The notes: generated from the sequence alone by a model not told the origin. A stretch of DNA of 64,000 nt from Flavobacterium dauae (GCF_004151275.2 NZ_CP130821.1:1178001-1242000), one strand, 5' to 3'. Positions 1 to 10,822 are shown, numbered from the stretch's first letter. Translations and numbers: made by a program.

Positions 1-1101
<1,101 letters not shown>

Positions 1102-1157
1102 TTAATAATGTATTTTTATATTTTATTTTTGTAAGCTGTATTTGGTTTACTTTAAAA

Positions 1158-1197
1158 CAAATTTATAAAAATACACGTAACATAATTGATAACTTTG
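1158..1197. promoter_or_regulatory. Divergent -7 boxes for ddl and the PASTA gene
   Basis: Two matches to the Bacteroidota -7 consensus TAnnTTTG lie in the ddl/PASTA gap. TAAATTTG is on the minus strand at 1158-1165, facing ddl, and TAACTTTG is on the plus strand at 1190-1197, 17 bp before the ATG at 1215. I see no good -33 TTTG for either, so these are moderate predictions from consensus only. Confidence 0.45.
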
Positions 1198-1214
1198 CTA
1201 AAATAAATCACGCT

Positions 1215-1838
1215 ATGGGTTTTACATCATTTATAAAAAGTAAGCAGTTTTTATTTTCATTAATAGGCGCAGTGGTAATTATTGGTTTGCTTATTTTTGG
1301 AAGTTTACAGTTTCTAAATATTTATACAAAGCACGGAAAAGAAATTAAAGTACCCGATTTAACCAAAATGAAGGTTGAAAAAGCTATGAATGCCGTTGCC
1401 GATAATGGTTTTGAAATTGTTATTATTGATACGGTTGATTACAACCCAAAGTTTCCACCGTTAACAATTTCTGAACAAGATCCAAAAGCAGCTGATGGTG
1501 TAAAAGAAGGACGTACAATTTATGTAAAAATTAATGCCAAAGGATACTCGTCGGTACGTTTACCTAATTTAGACGGACGAACGTTACGCCACGCCACATC
1601 TATTATTAAATCGTTAGGCTTGGTAAAAGGAACAACTAAATACGAACCCGATTTTGCCAAAGATGTTATTTTGCGCATTGAACAAGACGGACGCATTTTA
1701 CGTGCCGGTGACAAAGTGCTTAAAAACTCAAAAATCAATTTTGTTTTGGGCGATGGTATGTTGGGATACAAACCAGAAATAGACTCTTTAGGCGAAATGT
1801 ATGAAGATGTTGCCCCTAAAATCGATTCAATTTTTTAA
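1215..1838 (+). CDS. Membrane-anchored PASTA-domain protein
   Basis: This 207-aa protein has a short cytoplasmic start, one transmembrane helix (about residues 12-32) and two PASTA repeats. The first begins around IKVPDLTKMKVEKAM (38-105) and the second around VRLPNLDGRTLRHA (112-176). PASTA domains bind muropeptides or unlinked peptidoglycan and usually sit on Ser/Thr kinases or PBPs; here there is no kinase domain. I chose the ATG at 1215 because the TAACTTTG box at 1190 would put the transcript start after the longer reading frame's start, and because the TM helix follows directly. rluD begins 3 nt downstream. A role in sensing or binding the cell wall is inference. Confidence 0.85.
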   Translation: MGFTSFIKSKQFLFSLIGAVVIIGLLIFGSLQFLNIYTKHGKEIKVPDLTKMKVEKAMNAVADNGFEIVIIDTVDYNPKFPPLTISEQDPKAADGVKEGRTIYVKINAKGYSSVRLPNLDGRTLRHATSIIKSLGLVKGTTKYEPDFAKDVILRIEQDGRILRAGDKVLKNSKINFVLGDGMLGYKPEIDSLGEMYEDVAPKIDSIF

Positions 1839-1841
1839 TGA

Positions 1842-2882
1842 ATGACAGAAGATAACCATTTAATAGAAGACGAATTATACGAACATTATCGTTTTGAAGC
1901 CGGTAAAGGTCAGGCTCCTTTGCGTGTCGATAAGTTTTTGATGAATTTGGTAGAAAATGCCACCAGAAATAAAATTCAGAAAGCTGCCGAAAACGGGAAT
2001 ATTTTTATAAACGATGTTCCTGTAAAATCAAATCACAAAGTAAAGGCAAACGATGTGGTACGTGTTTTAATGGAACAACCACCTTTTGAAAACATCATCA
2101 TTCCTGAAAACATTCCGTTGGATATTGTTTATGAAGACGATGATTTGCTAGTGATTAATAAACCCGCAGGTTTGGTTGTGCATCCCGGTCACGGAAATTA
2201 CACCGGAACGTTGGTAAATGCTTTGGCATATCATTTTGAAAATTTGCCGTTAAATAGTTCCGAACGTCCTGGGTTGGTGCATAGAATCGACAAAGATACC
2301 ACAGGGTTATTGGTTATCGCCAAAACCGATTGGACTATGAGCGAACTACAAAAACAGTTTGCCGAAAAAACAACCGAACGTGAATACATCGCCTTGGTTT
2401 GGGGCAACGTAGAAGAAGACGAAGGAACAATAAAAAGTTATATCGGTCGTCATAAAGTAGATCGTATGCAGATGGCATCGTTCCCAGACGATTCAACCGG
2501 AGCAAAATATGCAGTTACACATTATAAGGTTATAGAACGTTTGGGATATGTAACCTTGGTTTCATGCAGATTAGAAACGGGCAGAACCCACCAAATTCGC
2601 GTGCACATGAAAGCTATTGGGCATACGTTGTTTAATGATGAACGTTACGGCGGCGAGAAAATTTTAAAAGGAACAACCTTTACAAAATATAAACAGTTTG
2701 TAGAAAATACGTTTAAAGTATTGCCGCGACAAGCTTTACACGCTAAAACGCTTGGCTTTATGCATCCTATTAAAAAAGAGTTTATGCGTTTTGAAACCGA
2801 TTTGCCAACCGATATGGTTCAGGCTATTGATCGTTGGCGAAACTATTCTAACAACCACGAAGTTATTGAAGAAGAAGATTAA
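1842..2882 (+). CDS. rluD: RluD-type 23S rRNA pseudouridine synthase
   Basis: This 346-aa protein of the RluA family isomerises uridines to pseudouridine in large-subunit rRNA. An N-terminal S4 RNA-binding domain spans about residues 27-75. The catalytic core has NKPAGLVVHPG (107-117), HRIDKDTTGLLV (147-158) with catalytic Asp150, and the later GRTHQIRVHM motif. Having both the S4 domain and this length favours RluD over RluA or RluC, but the exact target uridines cannot be read from sequence. It lies 3 nt after the PASTA gene and 2 nt before the next gene, in a tight plus-strand operon. Confidence 0.93.
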   Translation: MTEDNHLIEDELYEHYRFEAGKGQAPLRVDKFLMNLVENATRNKIQKAAENGNIFINDVPVKSNHKVKANDVVRVLMEQPPFENIIIPENIPLDIVYEDDDLLVINKPAGLVVHPGHGNYTGTLVNALAYHFENLPLNSSERPGLVHRIDKDTTGLLVIAKTDWTMSELQKQFAEKTTEREYIALVWGNVEEDEGTIKSYIGRHKVDRMQMASFPDDSTGAKYAVTHYKVIERLGYVTLVSCRLETGRTHQIRVHMKAIGHTLFNDERYGGEKILKGTTFTKYKQFVENTFKVLPRQALHAKTLGFMHPIKKEFMRFETDLPTDMVQAIDRWRNYSNNHEVIEEED

Positions 2883-2884
2883 TT

Positions 2885-3349
2885 ATGAACATAATTGAAT
2901 TAAAAGTAAAAAAAACTATTTCTGAAGATATTAAATTAAGTCAGATTTATGATCAGTTTAATACTCTTTTAAAAGAATTAAGAAAGCGGAAATTACCAGA
3001 TTCAACCGTTCAGTCTATCAATAAAGATGTTGAAGAATTAAATACAACTATTTTGACAGGTACAGATTTAAGAAAATTAATCAAAACAAAGCAAACTGCA
3101 ATTGTAAGGCTGATTGAAAAAGAGCTGAAATTAGTTCCTAAAAATTATTACAGAACACTTTGGTTGGCACTTGGAATGACTGCTTTTGGCATACCATTAG
3201 GCGTTCTTTTCGGAGTGCTTATTAAAATACCGGGATTGTTTGCATTAGGAATACCTTTTGGTTTAGCAATTGGCGTAACCGTTGGTACAACAATGGATAA
3301 AAAAGCATTTAATGAAAACCGACAATTAAACGTAGAAATTAAATATTAA
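2885..3349 (+). CDS. Hypothetical membrane protein with glycine-rich hairpin
   Basis: This is a 154-aa protein I do not recognise. Residues 1-90 are charged and probably helical (many Lys, Leu, Glu). Residues 92-137 hold two hydrophobic, Gly-rich segments (LGMTAFGIPLGVLFGVLI and LFALGIPFGLAIGVTVG) that look like a re-entrant or two-helix membrane hairpin. It starts 2 nt after rluD and ends 4 nt before the FMN reductase gene, so it is cotranscribed with both. No signal peptide or catalytic motif is seen. The tight operon spacing and normal codon use say it is a real gene. Confidence 0.75.
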   Translation: MNIIELKVKKTISEDIKLSQIYDQFNTLLKELRKRKLPDSTVQSINKDVEELNTTILTGTDLRKLIKTKQTAIVRLIEKELKLVPKNYYRTLWLALGMTAFGIPLGVLFGVLIKIPGLFALGIPFGLAIGVTVGTTMDKKAFNENRQLNVEIKY

Positions 3350-3353
3350 AAAA

Positions 3354-3875
3354 ATGCTGGTATTTGTAGGAAGCAACTCATCAAAATCAATCAACGAACA
3401 GTTAACCAAAGCGGTTTTAAAAGAACTGAATGTAACACACACTTTTGTTGATCTTAAAACATTAGATATTCCTTTATTTAGTGAAGATTTAGAACGTGAA
3501 ATTAAATCGCCAAAAGGAATTGTTGTTTTAAAAGACCAGATCAACACGTTTGAACATATTTTTATTACAACCAACGAGCACAATCAAAACTTATCGGCGT
3601 TTTTTAAAAATATTTTAGATTGGCTTTCCAGAACAGAATTGAAGTTTTTAGAACATAAAAAAATATTTATTTTAAGTACGTCAAACGGAAAACGTGGTGG
3701 TTTGGGGGCAAACGAAAGTTTACAGAAATTGATAGAACGTTTTGGTTGCGAAGTTTACGAAAGTTATGCTTTTTCATCTTTTTCAGAAAACTTCAACAAA
3801 GAAACACAGCAAATCACAAATAAAGACTTCTTACAAGAAATCAACAATAAACTAAACAGAATTTTAAAAAGTTAA
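3354..3875 (+). CDS. NAD(P)H-dependent FMN reductase family flavoprotein
   Basis: This 173-aa protein has the NADPH-dependent FMN reductase fold. It starts with the phosphate-binding strand-loop MLVFVGSNSSKSINEQL (1-17) and has the family's ITTNEHNQNLSAFFKNILDWLSR segment (about 78-100) that contacts FMN and the partner subunit. Such enzymes reduce FMN, quinones or azo compounds with NAD(P)H in the cytoplasm; the physiological substrate cannot be read from sequence. The stop overlaps the pabB start by one base (TAATG), indicating coupling in the rluD-pabB-tilS operon. Confidence 0.82.
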   Translation: MLVFVGSNSSKSINEQLTKAVLKELNVTHTFVDLKTLDIPLFSEDLEREIKSPKGIVVLKDQINTFEHIFITTNEHNQNLSAFFKNILDWLSRTELKFLEHKKIFILSTSNGKRGGLGANESLQKLIERFGCEVYESYAFSSFSENFNKETQQITNKDFLQEINNKLNRILKS

Positions 3876-5170
3876 TGCAACGGTTTTCAAAAACGTATAA
3901 AGTAGAAAATATTTCCGGTTTTAAAAGGCAAATGCTTCAGTGGGTGCAACAATTCCGCGAAGTTGTTTTTTTAGAATCGAACAATTACAAAGCCAAATAC
4001 AGCACACATCAAGCTGTTTTGGCTTTTGATGCTTTTACGCTGCTGCAAACCGATTATTTTAACGCATTCGATCAGTTAAAAGAATATCAGAATAACACCA
4101 ACGACTGGCTTTTTGGTTATTTAACGTACGATTTAAAGAACGATGTGGAACGGTTGGAATCAAATAATTCCGATGGATTGAACTTTCCCGATTTATTGTT
4201 TTTTCAGCCAAAGAAACTTATTTTTTTTGAAGATAATGCTGTTCGATTTGAATATCTTGGAATGTGCGATGATGAAATGGATGATGATTTCCAGCAGATA
4301 AATTCAACCAAAATAAAACAAGCAGATCAACAAGAGAAAATCAAAGTAGAAAGCAAATTAACGTTTAAAGAATACGAAGCCGGATTTCAAAAAGTAATCA
4401 GTCACATTCAACGCGGCGATATTTACGAAGCCAATTACTGTATGGAATTTTTTGCAGAAAATACACAGTTGAATTCAAACGATTTGTTTTGGAAATTAAA
4501 CGAAATTTCCGAACCGCCTTTTGCGTGTTTTGCCAGGTTCAACAAGCATTTTGTACTAAGTGCGTCGCCGGAACGTTACATTAAAAAAGACGGATTAAAA
4601 ATAATTTCGCAACCAATTAAAGGAACGGCGAAACGCGGAATTTTGGCTGAAGAAGATGTGCTTTTAAAACAAAATTTGGCATCAAACAAAAAAGAGCAAG
4701 CCGAAAACGTGATGATTGTAGATTTGGTTCGGAATGATTTATCAAAAACAGCAACAAAAGCGTCAGTTCAAGTCGAAGAATTGTTTGGAATTTATACGTT
4801 TAAACAAGTTCATCAAATGATTTCTACGGTTGTTTCAGAAGTTTCAGCAGATCAAAATCCGGTCGATATCATCAAATCAACTTTTCCAATGGGAAGTATG
4901 ACAGGAGCTCCAAAATTATCGGCAATGAAAATTATCGAAGAAGTCGAACAAACAAAACGCGGTCTGTACAGCGGTGCCCTTGGCTATTTTACGCCCAATA
5001 ATGATTTCGATTTTAACGTGGTTATTCGCACCATTTTGTATAATCAAGAAAATAAATATGCATCGTTCAGTGTGGGCAGTGCCATTACAATCAACGCAAA
5101 TGCTACCGACGAATACAACGAATGTTTATTGAAAGCACAAGCAATGCAAAAAGTTTTACAGCAATGTTAA
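3875..5170 (+). CDS. pabB: Aminodeoxychorismate synthase component I
   Basis: This 431-aa chorismate-binding enzyme converts chorismate to 4-amino-4-deoxychorismate using ammonia from a PabA-type amidotransferase, the first step toward p-aminobenzoate and folate. The PIKGTAKRG motif (about residue 247) carries the lysine nucleophile typical of PabB; anthranilate synthases have a different residue there. The conserved IVDLVRNDLS, FPMGSMTGAPK and SGALGYF motifs follow. It is shorter than isochorismate synthases and has no fused pabC. No pabA or pabC gene is adjacent. It overlaps the FMN reductase gene upstream and tilS downstream by a few bases. Confidence 0.9.
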   Translation: MQRFSKTYKVENISGFKRQMLQWVQQFREVVFLESNNYKAKYSTHQAVLAFDAFTLLQTDYFNAFDQLKEYQNNTNDWLFGYLTYDLKNDVERLESNNSDGLNFPDLLFFQPKKLIFFEDNAVRFEYLGMCDDEMDDDFQQINSTKIKQADQQEKIKVESKLTFKEYEAGFQKVISHIQRGDIYEANYCMEFFAENTQLNSNDLFWKLNEISEPPFACFARFNKHFVLSASPERYIKKDGLKIISQPIKGTAKRGILAEEDVLLKQNLASNKKEQAENVMIVDLVRNDLSKTATKASVQVEELFGIYTFKQVHQMISTVVSEVSADQNPVDIIKSTFPMGSMTGAPKLSAMKIIEEVEQTKRGLYSGALGYFTPNNDFDFNVVIRTILYNQENKYASFSVGSAITINANATDEYNECLLKAQAMQKVLQQC

Positions 5171-6477
5171 ATCAATTTAAACAACATATTGTTCAAAAAT
5201 TTCCCGAATCAGTAAACGGAAAAACCTTGCTGGCAGTAAGTGGTGGGGTTGACAGTATGGTATTGTTGCATTTGTACCTTGCTTTGCAATTAGATTTTGC
5301 TGTAGCACATTGTAATTTTCAGTTACGTGGTACAGAAAGTGATTTAGATGAGAAACTGGTTGCTGATTTTTGTAAGGAAAATAATATTCCGTGTTTTGTT
5401 GAGCGATTTGATACAATGCAGATTGTTGAAAGCAGCAAAGTTTCCATTCAAATTGCAGCGCGCGAATTACGATACAATTGGTTTAAGCAGATTTGTATCA
5501 ATTATGGTTATCAGTTTATTGCAACGGCACATCATTTAGATGATCAGGCAGAAACATTTTTGATCAATTTTACACGCGGAACAGGAATTGATGGTTTGGT
5601 TGGAATTCCCGAAAAGAACGAAAGTATTATTCGTCCGCTTTTGAATTTTTCTCGAGAAGAAATTCTAAATTATGCCACTGAAAATAGGGTAGAGTGGCGA
5701 GAAGATCAATCAAACGCTACAACAAAATATTTACGAAATAAAATGCGCCACTTGGTGCTACCAGTTTTAAAAGAGGAAAATATCGATTTTCTAAAATCGT
5801 TTAAAAACACACTAAACAATTTAAAGCAAACACAAATTTTGGCAAATGACGCCATTGTTTTTTTTGAAAAAGAATGCGTAACAAAAACGGTAAATCAAAC
5901 CGAAATAGACTTAGAAAAAGCAGAAAGTTTTCCCAATAAAATTTATTATTTAGTTCAGGTTTTAATGAAGTATGGATTTGATTCTATTAAAGAAATCGAA
6001 AAAATATATGTAGCAGAATCGGGAAAAGTGTTAAAAAATGATAAATTTACAATTTTAAAAAATCGAGAAAAATTAATTATTTTTAAAGAAAATGAATCAA
6101 ATTCAGGTTTGTTTTATATAAATGATAAAAATGATGTTTTAAACCTGCCTTTTTTTATTAAAATAACAGAAGTAGGTTGTGAGCAATTTAACACAAATAA
6201 AAGTACTATTTTCGTAAATTCGGAATTTTTAAAATGGCCATTGATTTTAAGGCGAAAAAAAACAGGTGATTTTTTTTATCCTTTTGGAATGAGTGGAATA
6301 AAAAAAGTATCGAAATTTTTTAAAGATGAAAAACTATCTAAAATTCAAAAAGAAAATATGTGGATTTTAGAAAACGGCGATGGAAAAATAATTTGGGTTG
6401 TTGGTTTACGTGCCGATGATCGATTTAAAATAACAAGTAACAATCAAGAAATCTATAAAATAACTTTAAATCAATGA
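5164..6477 (+). CDS. tilS: tRNA(Ile)-lysidine synthase
   Basis: TilS attaches lysine to C34 of the tRNA-Ile with CAU anticodon, changing its identity from Met to Ile; it is essential in most bacteria. The PP-loop ATP-binding motif AVSGGVDSMVL is at residues 24-34, and the substrate-binding TAHHLDDQAETFLINFTRG stretch follows at about 121-139. The C-terminal tRNA-binding domain contains LRRKKTGDFFYPFGMSG. I chose the ATG at 5164 (437 aa), which overlaps the pabB stop, because the 14 extra codons of the longer frame lie inside pabB and the family begins just before the P-loop. The stop overlaps dsbD by 4 nt (ATGA). Confidence 0.95.
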   Translation: MLNQFKQHIVQKFPESVNGKTLLAVSGGVDSMVLLHLYLALQLDFAVAHCNFQLRGTESDLDEKLVADFCKENNIPCFVERFDTMQIVESSKVSIQIAARELRYNWFKQICINYGYQFIATAHHLDDQAETFLINFTRGTGIDGLVGIPEKNESIIRPLLNFSREEILNYATENRVEWREDQSNATTKYLRNKMRHLVLPVLKEENIDFLKSFKNTLNNLKQTQILANDAIVFFEKECVTKTVNQTEIDLEKAESFPNKIYYLVQVLMKYGFDSIKEIEKIYVAESGKVLKNDKFTILKNREKLIIFKENESNSGLFYINDKNDVLNLPFFIKITEVGCEQFNTNKSTIFVNSEFLKWPLILRRKKTGDFFYPFGMSGIKKVSKFFKDEKLSKIQKENMWILENGDGKIIWVVGLRADDRFKITSNNQEIYKITLNQ

Positions 6478-8459
6478 GAAATTTACTCACAGCACTGGTT
6501 TTATTTGTAACCAGTTTAGGGTTTTCACAGGTGCAGGATCCTGTAAAATGGAAATCGAGTATCGAAAAAATTTCAGATACAGAGTATCAACTTAAATTTG
6601 ATGCTACAATTGAAGGCGAATGGCATATGTATTCGCAATTTACACCCGAAGGCGGACCGCTTCCTTTAGAATTTATCTACAACAATGCCCAAGGAAATTA
6701 CGAGCCGCAAGGCAAAGCCAAAGAAAGTGAATACGCGAAAAAATTCAATGATATTTTCGAAGTAGATGAATATTATTTTGCAAAAGAAGCTCATTTTACA
6801 CATAACATAAAAATTACCAATCCGGCTGTTGAAAACATTCAGTTAGAACTTTCGTATCAGGCGTGTATTGATATGTGTATTCAGCAGAACAAGTTTTTTG
6901 TTTTTGATTTAAAATCGTTAACAGCAAAAGAAGTTCAAAATTTTGAAGACATTGCAGCGGCTACATCTACAACTTCAAACGATACATTAGCTAAAACCAA
7001 AACAGTAGCAGAAACCCCATCGACAGATAAAACAGAAAAAAAAGGTTTATTTACTATTTTTATTATTGCATTTTTCTCTGGTTTTGCAGCATTGTTAACC
7101 CCGTGTGTTTTCCCAATGATTCCAATGACGGTAAGCTTTTTTACCAAACAAAGTAAATCGCGTGCCAAAGGAATTAAAAATGCAGTTATTTATGGTTTAT
7201 CAATCATTGTTATTTATGTATTGCTAGGATTAATTGTTACCAAAATTTTTGGTGCCGATGCCTTAAATGCCTTGTCAACAAATATATGGTTTAACATTGT
7301 TTTCTTTGTTATATTGGTTGTTTTTGCCTCTTCGTTTTTAGGAGCTTTTGAAATTATGTTGCCAAATTCATGGGCAAATAAAGTAGATCGTCAAGCCGAT
7401 CGAGGTGGATTTATTGGTATCTTTTTTATGGCATTGGCATTGGCAATTGTATCGTTTTCATGTACAGGACCAATTGTTGGAACACTGTTAGTTGAAGCTG
7501 CGTCTAAAGGAGGTTTAGCACCATTAATTGGTATGTTCGGTTTTTCATTAGCATTGGCATTGCCGTTTATGTTGTTTGCAATGTTCCCGGGTTGGTTAAA
7601 TTCTATGCCACGTTCTGGCGGATGGATGAACACCGTAAAGGTTTCGTTAGGATTTTTAGAATTAGCCTTGGCGTTTAAATTTTTATCAAATGCCGATTTA
7701 GTTTTACAAGCACATTGGTTAGAACGCGAAATATTCTTGGCAATATGGATTGCTGTTTTTGCAGCTTGGGCAATTTATTTGTTCGGAAAAATTCAGTTAC
7801 CGCACGATTCTAAAATCGAGAAAATATCTGTCGGGCGTTTATTTATGGCATTGTTGGTATCTACCTTTGTAATTTATTTAATTCCAGGATTATGGGGAGC
7901 ACCGTTAAAATTAATTTCAGGTTTTCCACCACCAATGACGTATTCAGAAAGTCCGTATGGTGTAGGGAATTCTAAAGGAGGAACATCTTCTTTAAGTGAA
8001 ATTCCAGACGGTGCAAAAGAAGGTCCGCAGGGAATCATCACTTTTACAGATTACGATAAAGGTATGGCTTATGCAAAAGAGATCAATAAACCGGTTTTGT
8101 TAGATTTTACTGGACATGCGTGTGTTAACTGTCGTAAGATGGAAGAAAACGTTTGGTCTGAAACCAATGTGTTAAATATTTTAAACAACGATGTAGTTTT
8201 GATATCTTTATACGTTGATGAGAAGAAGGAGTTGCCAGAAGCAGAACAGTATGTTTCTAAAACAACAGGTAAGAAAATAAAAACGGTAGGTAATAAGTGG
8301 AGTGATTTCCAGATTGAAAAATATCAGGCAAATGCACAACCTTATTATATTGTTTTAGATAATGAAGGCAATTCGCTAAACACACCGGTTGGTTATACGC
8401 CGGAAGTTTCGGAATACGAAAATTGGTTAAAAGAAGGAGTTTCAAAATACACAAAATAA
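6474..8459 (+). CDS. dsbD: Thiol:disulfide interchange protein DsbD
   Basis: This 661-aa inner-membrane protein moves electrons from cytoplasmic thioredoxin to periplasmic disulfides. It has a signal peptide (1-19, ending GFSQ), a periplasmic DsbD-alpha domain with the pair in CIDMC (about 124-128), a CcdA-like eight-helix domain with the redox cysteines in TPCVFPM (Cys211) and FSCTGP (Cys330), and a C-terminal thioredoxin domain with CVNC (Cys550/Cys553). All three redox pairs are present, so it should be active. Its ATG overlaps the tilS stop as ATGA. It probably supplies reductant to periplasmic DsbC/CcmG-type partners, none of which are encoded here. Confidence 0.94.
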   Translation: MRNLLTALVLFVTSLGFSQVQDPVKWKSSIEKISDTEYQLKFDATIEGEWHMYSQFTPEGGPLPLEFIYNNAQGNYEPQGKAKESEYAKKFNDIFEVDEYYFAKEAHFTHNIKITNPAVENIQLELSYQACIDMCIQQNKFFVFDLKSLTAKEVQNFEDIAAATSTTSNDTLAKTKTVAETPSTDKTEKKGLFTIFIIAFFSGFAALLTPCVFPMIPMTVSFFTKQSKSRAKGIKNAVIYGLSIIVIYVLLGLIVTKIFGADALNALSTNIWFNIVFFVILVVFASSFLGAFEIMLPNSWANKVDRQADRGGFIGIFFMALALAIVSFSCTGPIVGTLLVEAASKGGLAPLIGMFGFSLALALPFMLFAMFPGWLNSMPRSGGWMNTVKVSLGFLELALAFKFLSNADLVLQAHWLEREIFLAIWIAVFAAWAIYLFGKIQLPHDSKIEKISVGRLFMALLVSTFVIYLIPGLWGAPLKLISGFPPPMTYSESPYGVGNSKGGTSSLSEIPDGAKEGPQGIITFTDYDKGMAYAKEINKPVLLDFTGHACVNCRKMEENVWSETNVLNILNNDVVLISLYVDEKKELPEAEQYVSKTTGKKIKTVGNKWSDFQIEKYQANAQPYYIVLDNEGNSLNTPVGYTPEVSEYENWLKEGVSKYTK

Positions 8460-8464
8460 TAAAT

Positions 8465-9313
8465 ATGAAAAAGTTAGTATTAGCAGTTGCAGTTGCTTTA
8501 TCAATCAATGTAAATGCACAAATTAAAACGCCACAGGCAAGTTTAAAAGCCGAAGTTGATCAAATGGTAGGCTTAACAGATATCGATGTAGATTATTTCC
8601 GTCCGGCAAAAAAAGGTCGTTTGGTTTTTGGAGATTTAGTTCCTTACGGAAAAGTTTGGAGAACCGGTGCCAACCAAAATACTACTGTTGAAATTGATAC
8701 AGATATCGAAATAAACGGTAAAAATTTACCTGCTGGAAAATATGCGTTATATACCATTCCAAAAGCAGAAATGTGGGATGTTATTTTCTATAAAACAACT
8801 GATAACTGGGGATTACCTCAAAAATGGAATGAGAGCGATGTGGTTTTAAAAGCGTCGGTTAAACCAGAAACATTAACTAAAGATGTAGAATATTTTACAA
8901 TTGATGTTACACCACAAAATAACGAACAAGGAACTTTTGATATTTCATGGGAAAAAACAATAGTTCACGTTCCGTTTAAAGTGCCAACGCACAAAATAGC
9001 AATGGAAAGCATTAATGAGAACATTAACGAAAACTCTAAAGCAACAGATTATTATGCGGCAGGTGTTTATTTGTTTACATCGAATACCGACGTTAAAAAA
9101 GCGTTAGATTATGTAAACAAATCAATTGCAATGCAAAACGGCGAAGTTCCTTTTTATATGTTGCGTCAAAAATCATTGATTCAGGCAGCAAATGGTGATA
9201 AAAAAGGTGCGATAGAAACAGCTAAAAAATCGTTAGAAGCTTCAGAAAAAGCAGGGAATGATGATTACGTAAAAATGAACAGAAATTCTATTTTAGAGTG
9301 GAGTAAATCATAA
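8465..9313 (+). CDS. DUF2911 domain secreted protein
   Basis: This 282-aa exported protein has a clear signal peptide (MKKLVLAVAVALSINVNAQ, cut after about residue 19). The DUF2911 domain follows, with the typical KKGRLVFGDLVPYGKVWRTG region and a later PAGKYALYTIP. The C-terminal third is helical and resembles TPR-like repeats (about 195-275). The biochemical function of DUF2911 is unknown. I chose the ATG at 8465 because the signal peptide starts there; upstream codons overlap dsbD. It lies 5 nt after dsbD and ends the operon at the hairpin at 9323. Confidence 0.88.
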   Translation: MKKLVLAVAVALSINVNAQIKTPQASLKAEVDQMVGLTDIDVDYFRPAKKGRLVFGDLVPYGKVWRTGANQNTTVEIDTDIEINGKNLPAGKYALYTIPKAEMWDVIFYKTTDNWGLPQKWNESDVVLKASVKPETLTKDVEYFTIDVTPQNNEQGTFDISWEKTIVHVPFKVPTHKIAMESINENINENSKATDYYAAGVYLFTSNTDVKKALDYVNKSIAMQNGEVPFYMLRQKSLIQAANGDKKGAIETAKKSLEASEKAGNDDYVKMNRNSILEWSKS

Positions 9314-9322
9314 AAAACGAAG

Positions 9323-9347
9323 AGAAGCAGAAATGCTTCTTTTTTTA
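9323..9347 (+). terminator. Rho-independent terminator after the DUF2911 gene
   Basis: The stem AGAAGCA / TGCTTCT (9323-9329 with 9334-9340) has a GAAA tetraloop and is followed by a run of T. It lies 10 bp after the stop codon and closes the long plus-strand operon. Confidence 0.8.
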
Positions 9348-9391
9348 TGCCTTCAAAATAAAATAAGTTTTTTTAAACTGTAAAACCTCAG

Positions 9392-9399
9392 TATATTTG
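9392..9399 (+). promoter_or_regulatory. -7 box for purB
   Basis: TATATTTG matches the Bacteroidota -7 consensus TAnnTTTG and lies 27 bp before the purB ATG. The -33 region is only a T-run (9368-9374), so the match is partial. Confidence 0.5.
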
Positions 9400-9426
9400 T
9401 TCCTTTAAAAAATATTGTAACTATTT

Positions 9427-10773
9427 ATGTTAACAGAATTAAATGCTATTTCTCCGATTGATGGAAGATATAGATCAAAAACAGCTCCATTAGCAGATTA
9501 TTTTTCGGAAGAAGCCCTTATAAAATATCGCGTTTTAGTAGAAATTGAATATTTTATTGCTTTGTGCGAATTGCCATTGCCGCAGGTTGCAAACGTATCT
9601 AAAGATTTGTTTTCTGAATTGAGAAAAATTTATAAAGATTTTTCTACGGAAGATGCACTTTGGATTAAAAACACCGAAAAAACAACCAATCACGATGTTA
9701 AGGCTGTTGAATATTTCATAAAACATAAATTTGACCAGTTAGGTTTACAAGAATATAAAGAGTTTATTCATTTTGGATTAACCTCTCAAGACATTAACAA
9801 CACGGCAATACCTTTATCAACCAAGCACGCTTTTGAAAAAGTGTATATGCCAACTTTTATTCAGTTAGTTAACAAATTAAAAGAATTGAGTGTTGAATGG
9901 AAAGATATTCCAATGTTGGCACGTACGCACGGGCAACCAGCATCTCCAACGCGATTGGGAAAAGAAATTCTGGTTTTTGTTGTTCGTTTAGAAGAGCAGT
10001 TACGTTTGTTGAACAATATTCCGTTTGCAGCTAAATTTGGTGGAGCAACAGGAAATTTCAATGCACATAAAGTTGCTTATCCGCAAAACGATTGGCAAGC
10101 TTTTGGCGAAAATTTTGTAGAAGGAATTTTAGGATTGAAACATTCATTCCCTACCACCCAAATTGAACATTACGATCATTTTGCTGCTTTTTGCGATGCT
10201 TTAAAACGTATTAATAATATTATTATTGATTTAGACCGCGATGTTTGGACGTATGTTTCAATGGAATATTTCAAACAGAAAATCAAAGCGGGCGAGGTAG
10301 GATCATCTGCAATGCCACACAAAGTAAACCCGATCGATTTTGAAAATTCTGAAGGAAATTTAGGCATTGCAAACGCCATTCTGGAGCATTTGTCCGCAAA
10401 ATTACCTATTTCTCGTTTACAGCGCGATTTAACTGATAGTACTGTTTTAAGAAACATTGGCGTTCCGTTTGGTCATACCATTATCGCGTTTGAAGCTACA
10501 TTAAAAGGATTGAACAAATTATTGTTAAACGAAACAAAATTTGCACAGGATTTAGAAAACAATTGGGCGGTTGTTGCAGAAGCAATTCAAACCATTTTAC
10601 GTCGTGAAGCATATCCAAATCCTTACGAAGCATTAAAAGATTTAACCCGTACTAACGATGTAATCAACCAAAAATCAATTCACGCATTTATTGATACATT
10701 AAATGTTACGGCTGAGGTTAAAAACGAATTAAAACAAATAACTCCAAGCAATTATTTAGGAGTTTCTATTTAA
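9427..10773 (+). CDS. purB: Adenylosuccinate lyase
   Basis: This 448-aa member of the fumarase/aspartase superfamily cleaves SAICAR to AICAR and adenylosuccinate to AMP in purine synthesis. It shows the family signature GSSAMPHKVNPIDFE (about residues 291-305), the FIHFGLTSQDINNTA substrate loop (about 113-127) and MLARTHGQPASPT (about 160-172), which holds a catalytic His. Start and length are typical. It stands alone with its own promoter and the terminator-like palindrome at 10823, between the DUF2911 gene and an integrase remnant. Confidence 0.96.
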   Translation: MLTELNAISPIDGRYRSKTAPLADYFSEEALIKYRVLVEIEYFIALCELPLPQVANVSKDLFSELRKIYKDFSTEDALWIKNTEKTTNHDVKAVEYFIKHKFDQLGLQEYKEFIHFGLTSQDINNTAIPLSTKHAFEKVYMPTFIQLVNKLKELSVEWKDIPMLARTHGQPASPTRLGKEILVFVVRLEEQLRLLNNIPFAAKFGGATGNFNAHKVAYPQNDWQAFGENFVEGILGLKHSFPTTQIEHYDHFAAFCDALKRINNIIIDLDRDVWTYVSMEYFKQKIKAGEVGSSAMPHKVNPIDFENSEGNLGIANAILEHLSAKLPISRLQRDLTDSTVLRNIGVPFGHTIIAFEATLKGLNKLLLNETKFAQDLENNWAVVAEAIQTILRREAYPNPYEALKDLTRTNDVINQKSIHAFIDTLNVTAEVKNELKQITPSNYLGVSI

Positions 10774-10822
10774 GTATATTTTCAATAGTGTTCCATTAAA
10801 ATTGATACGTTATTAAAAATTA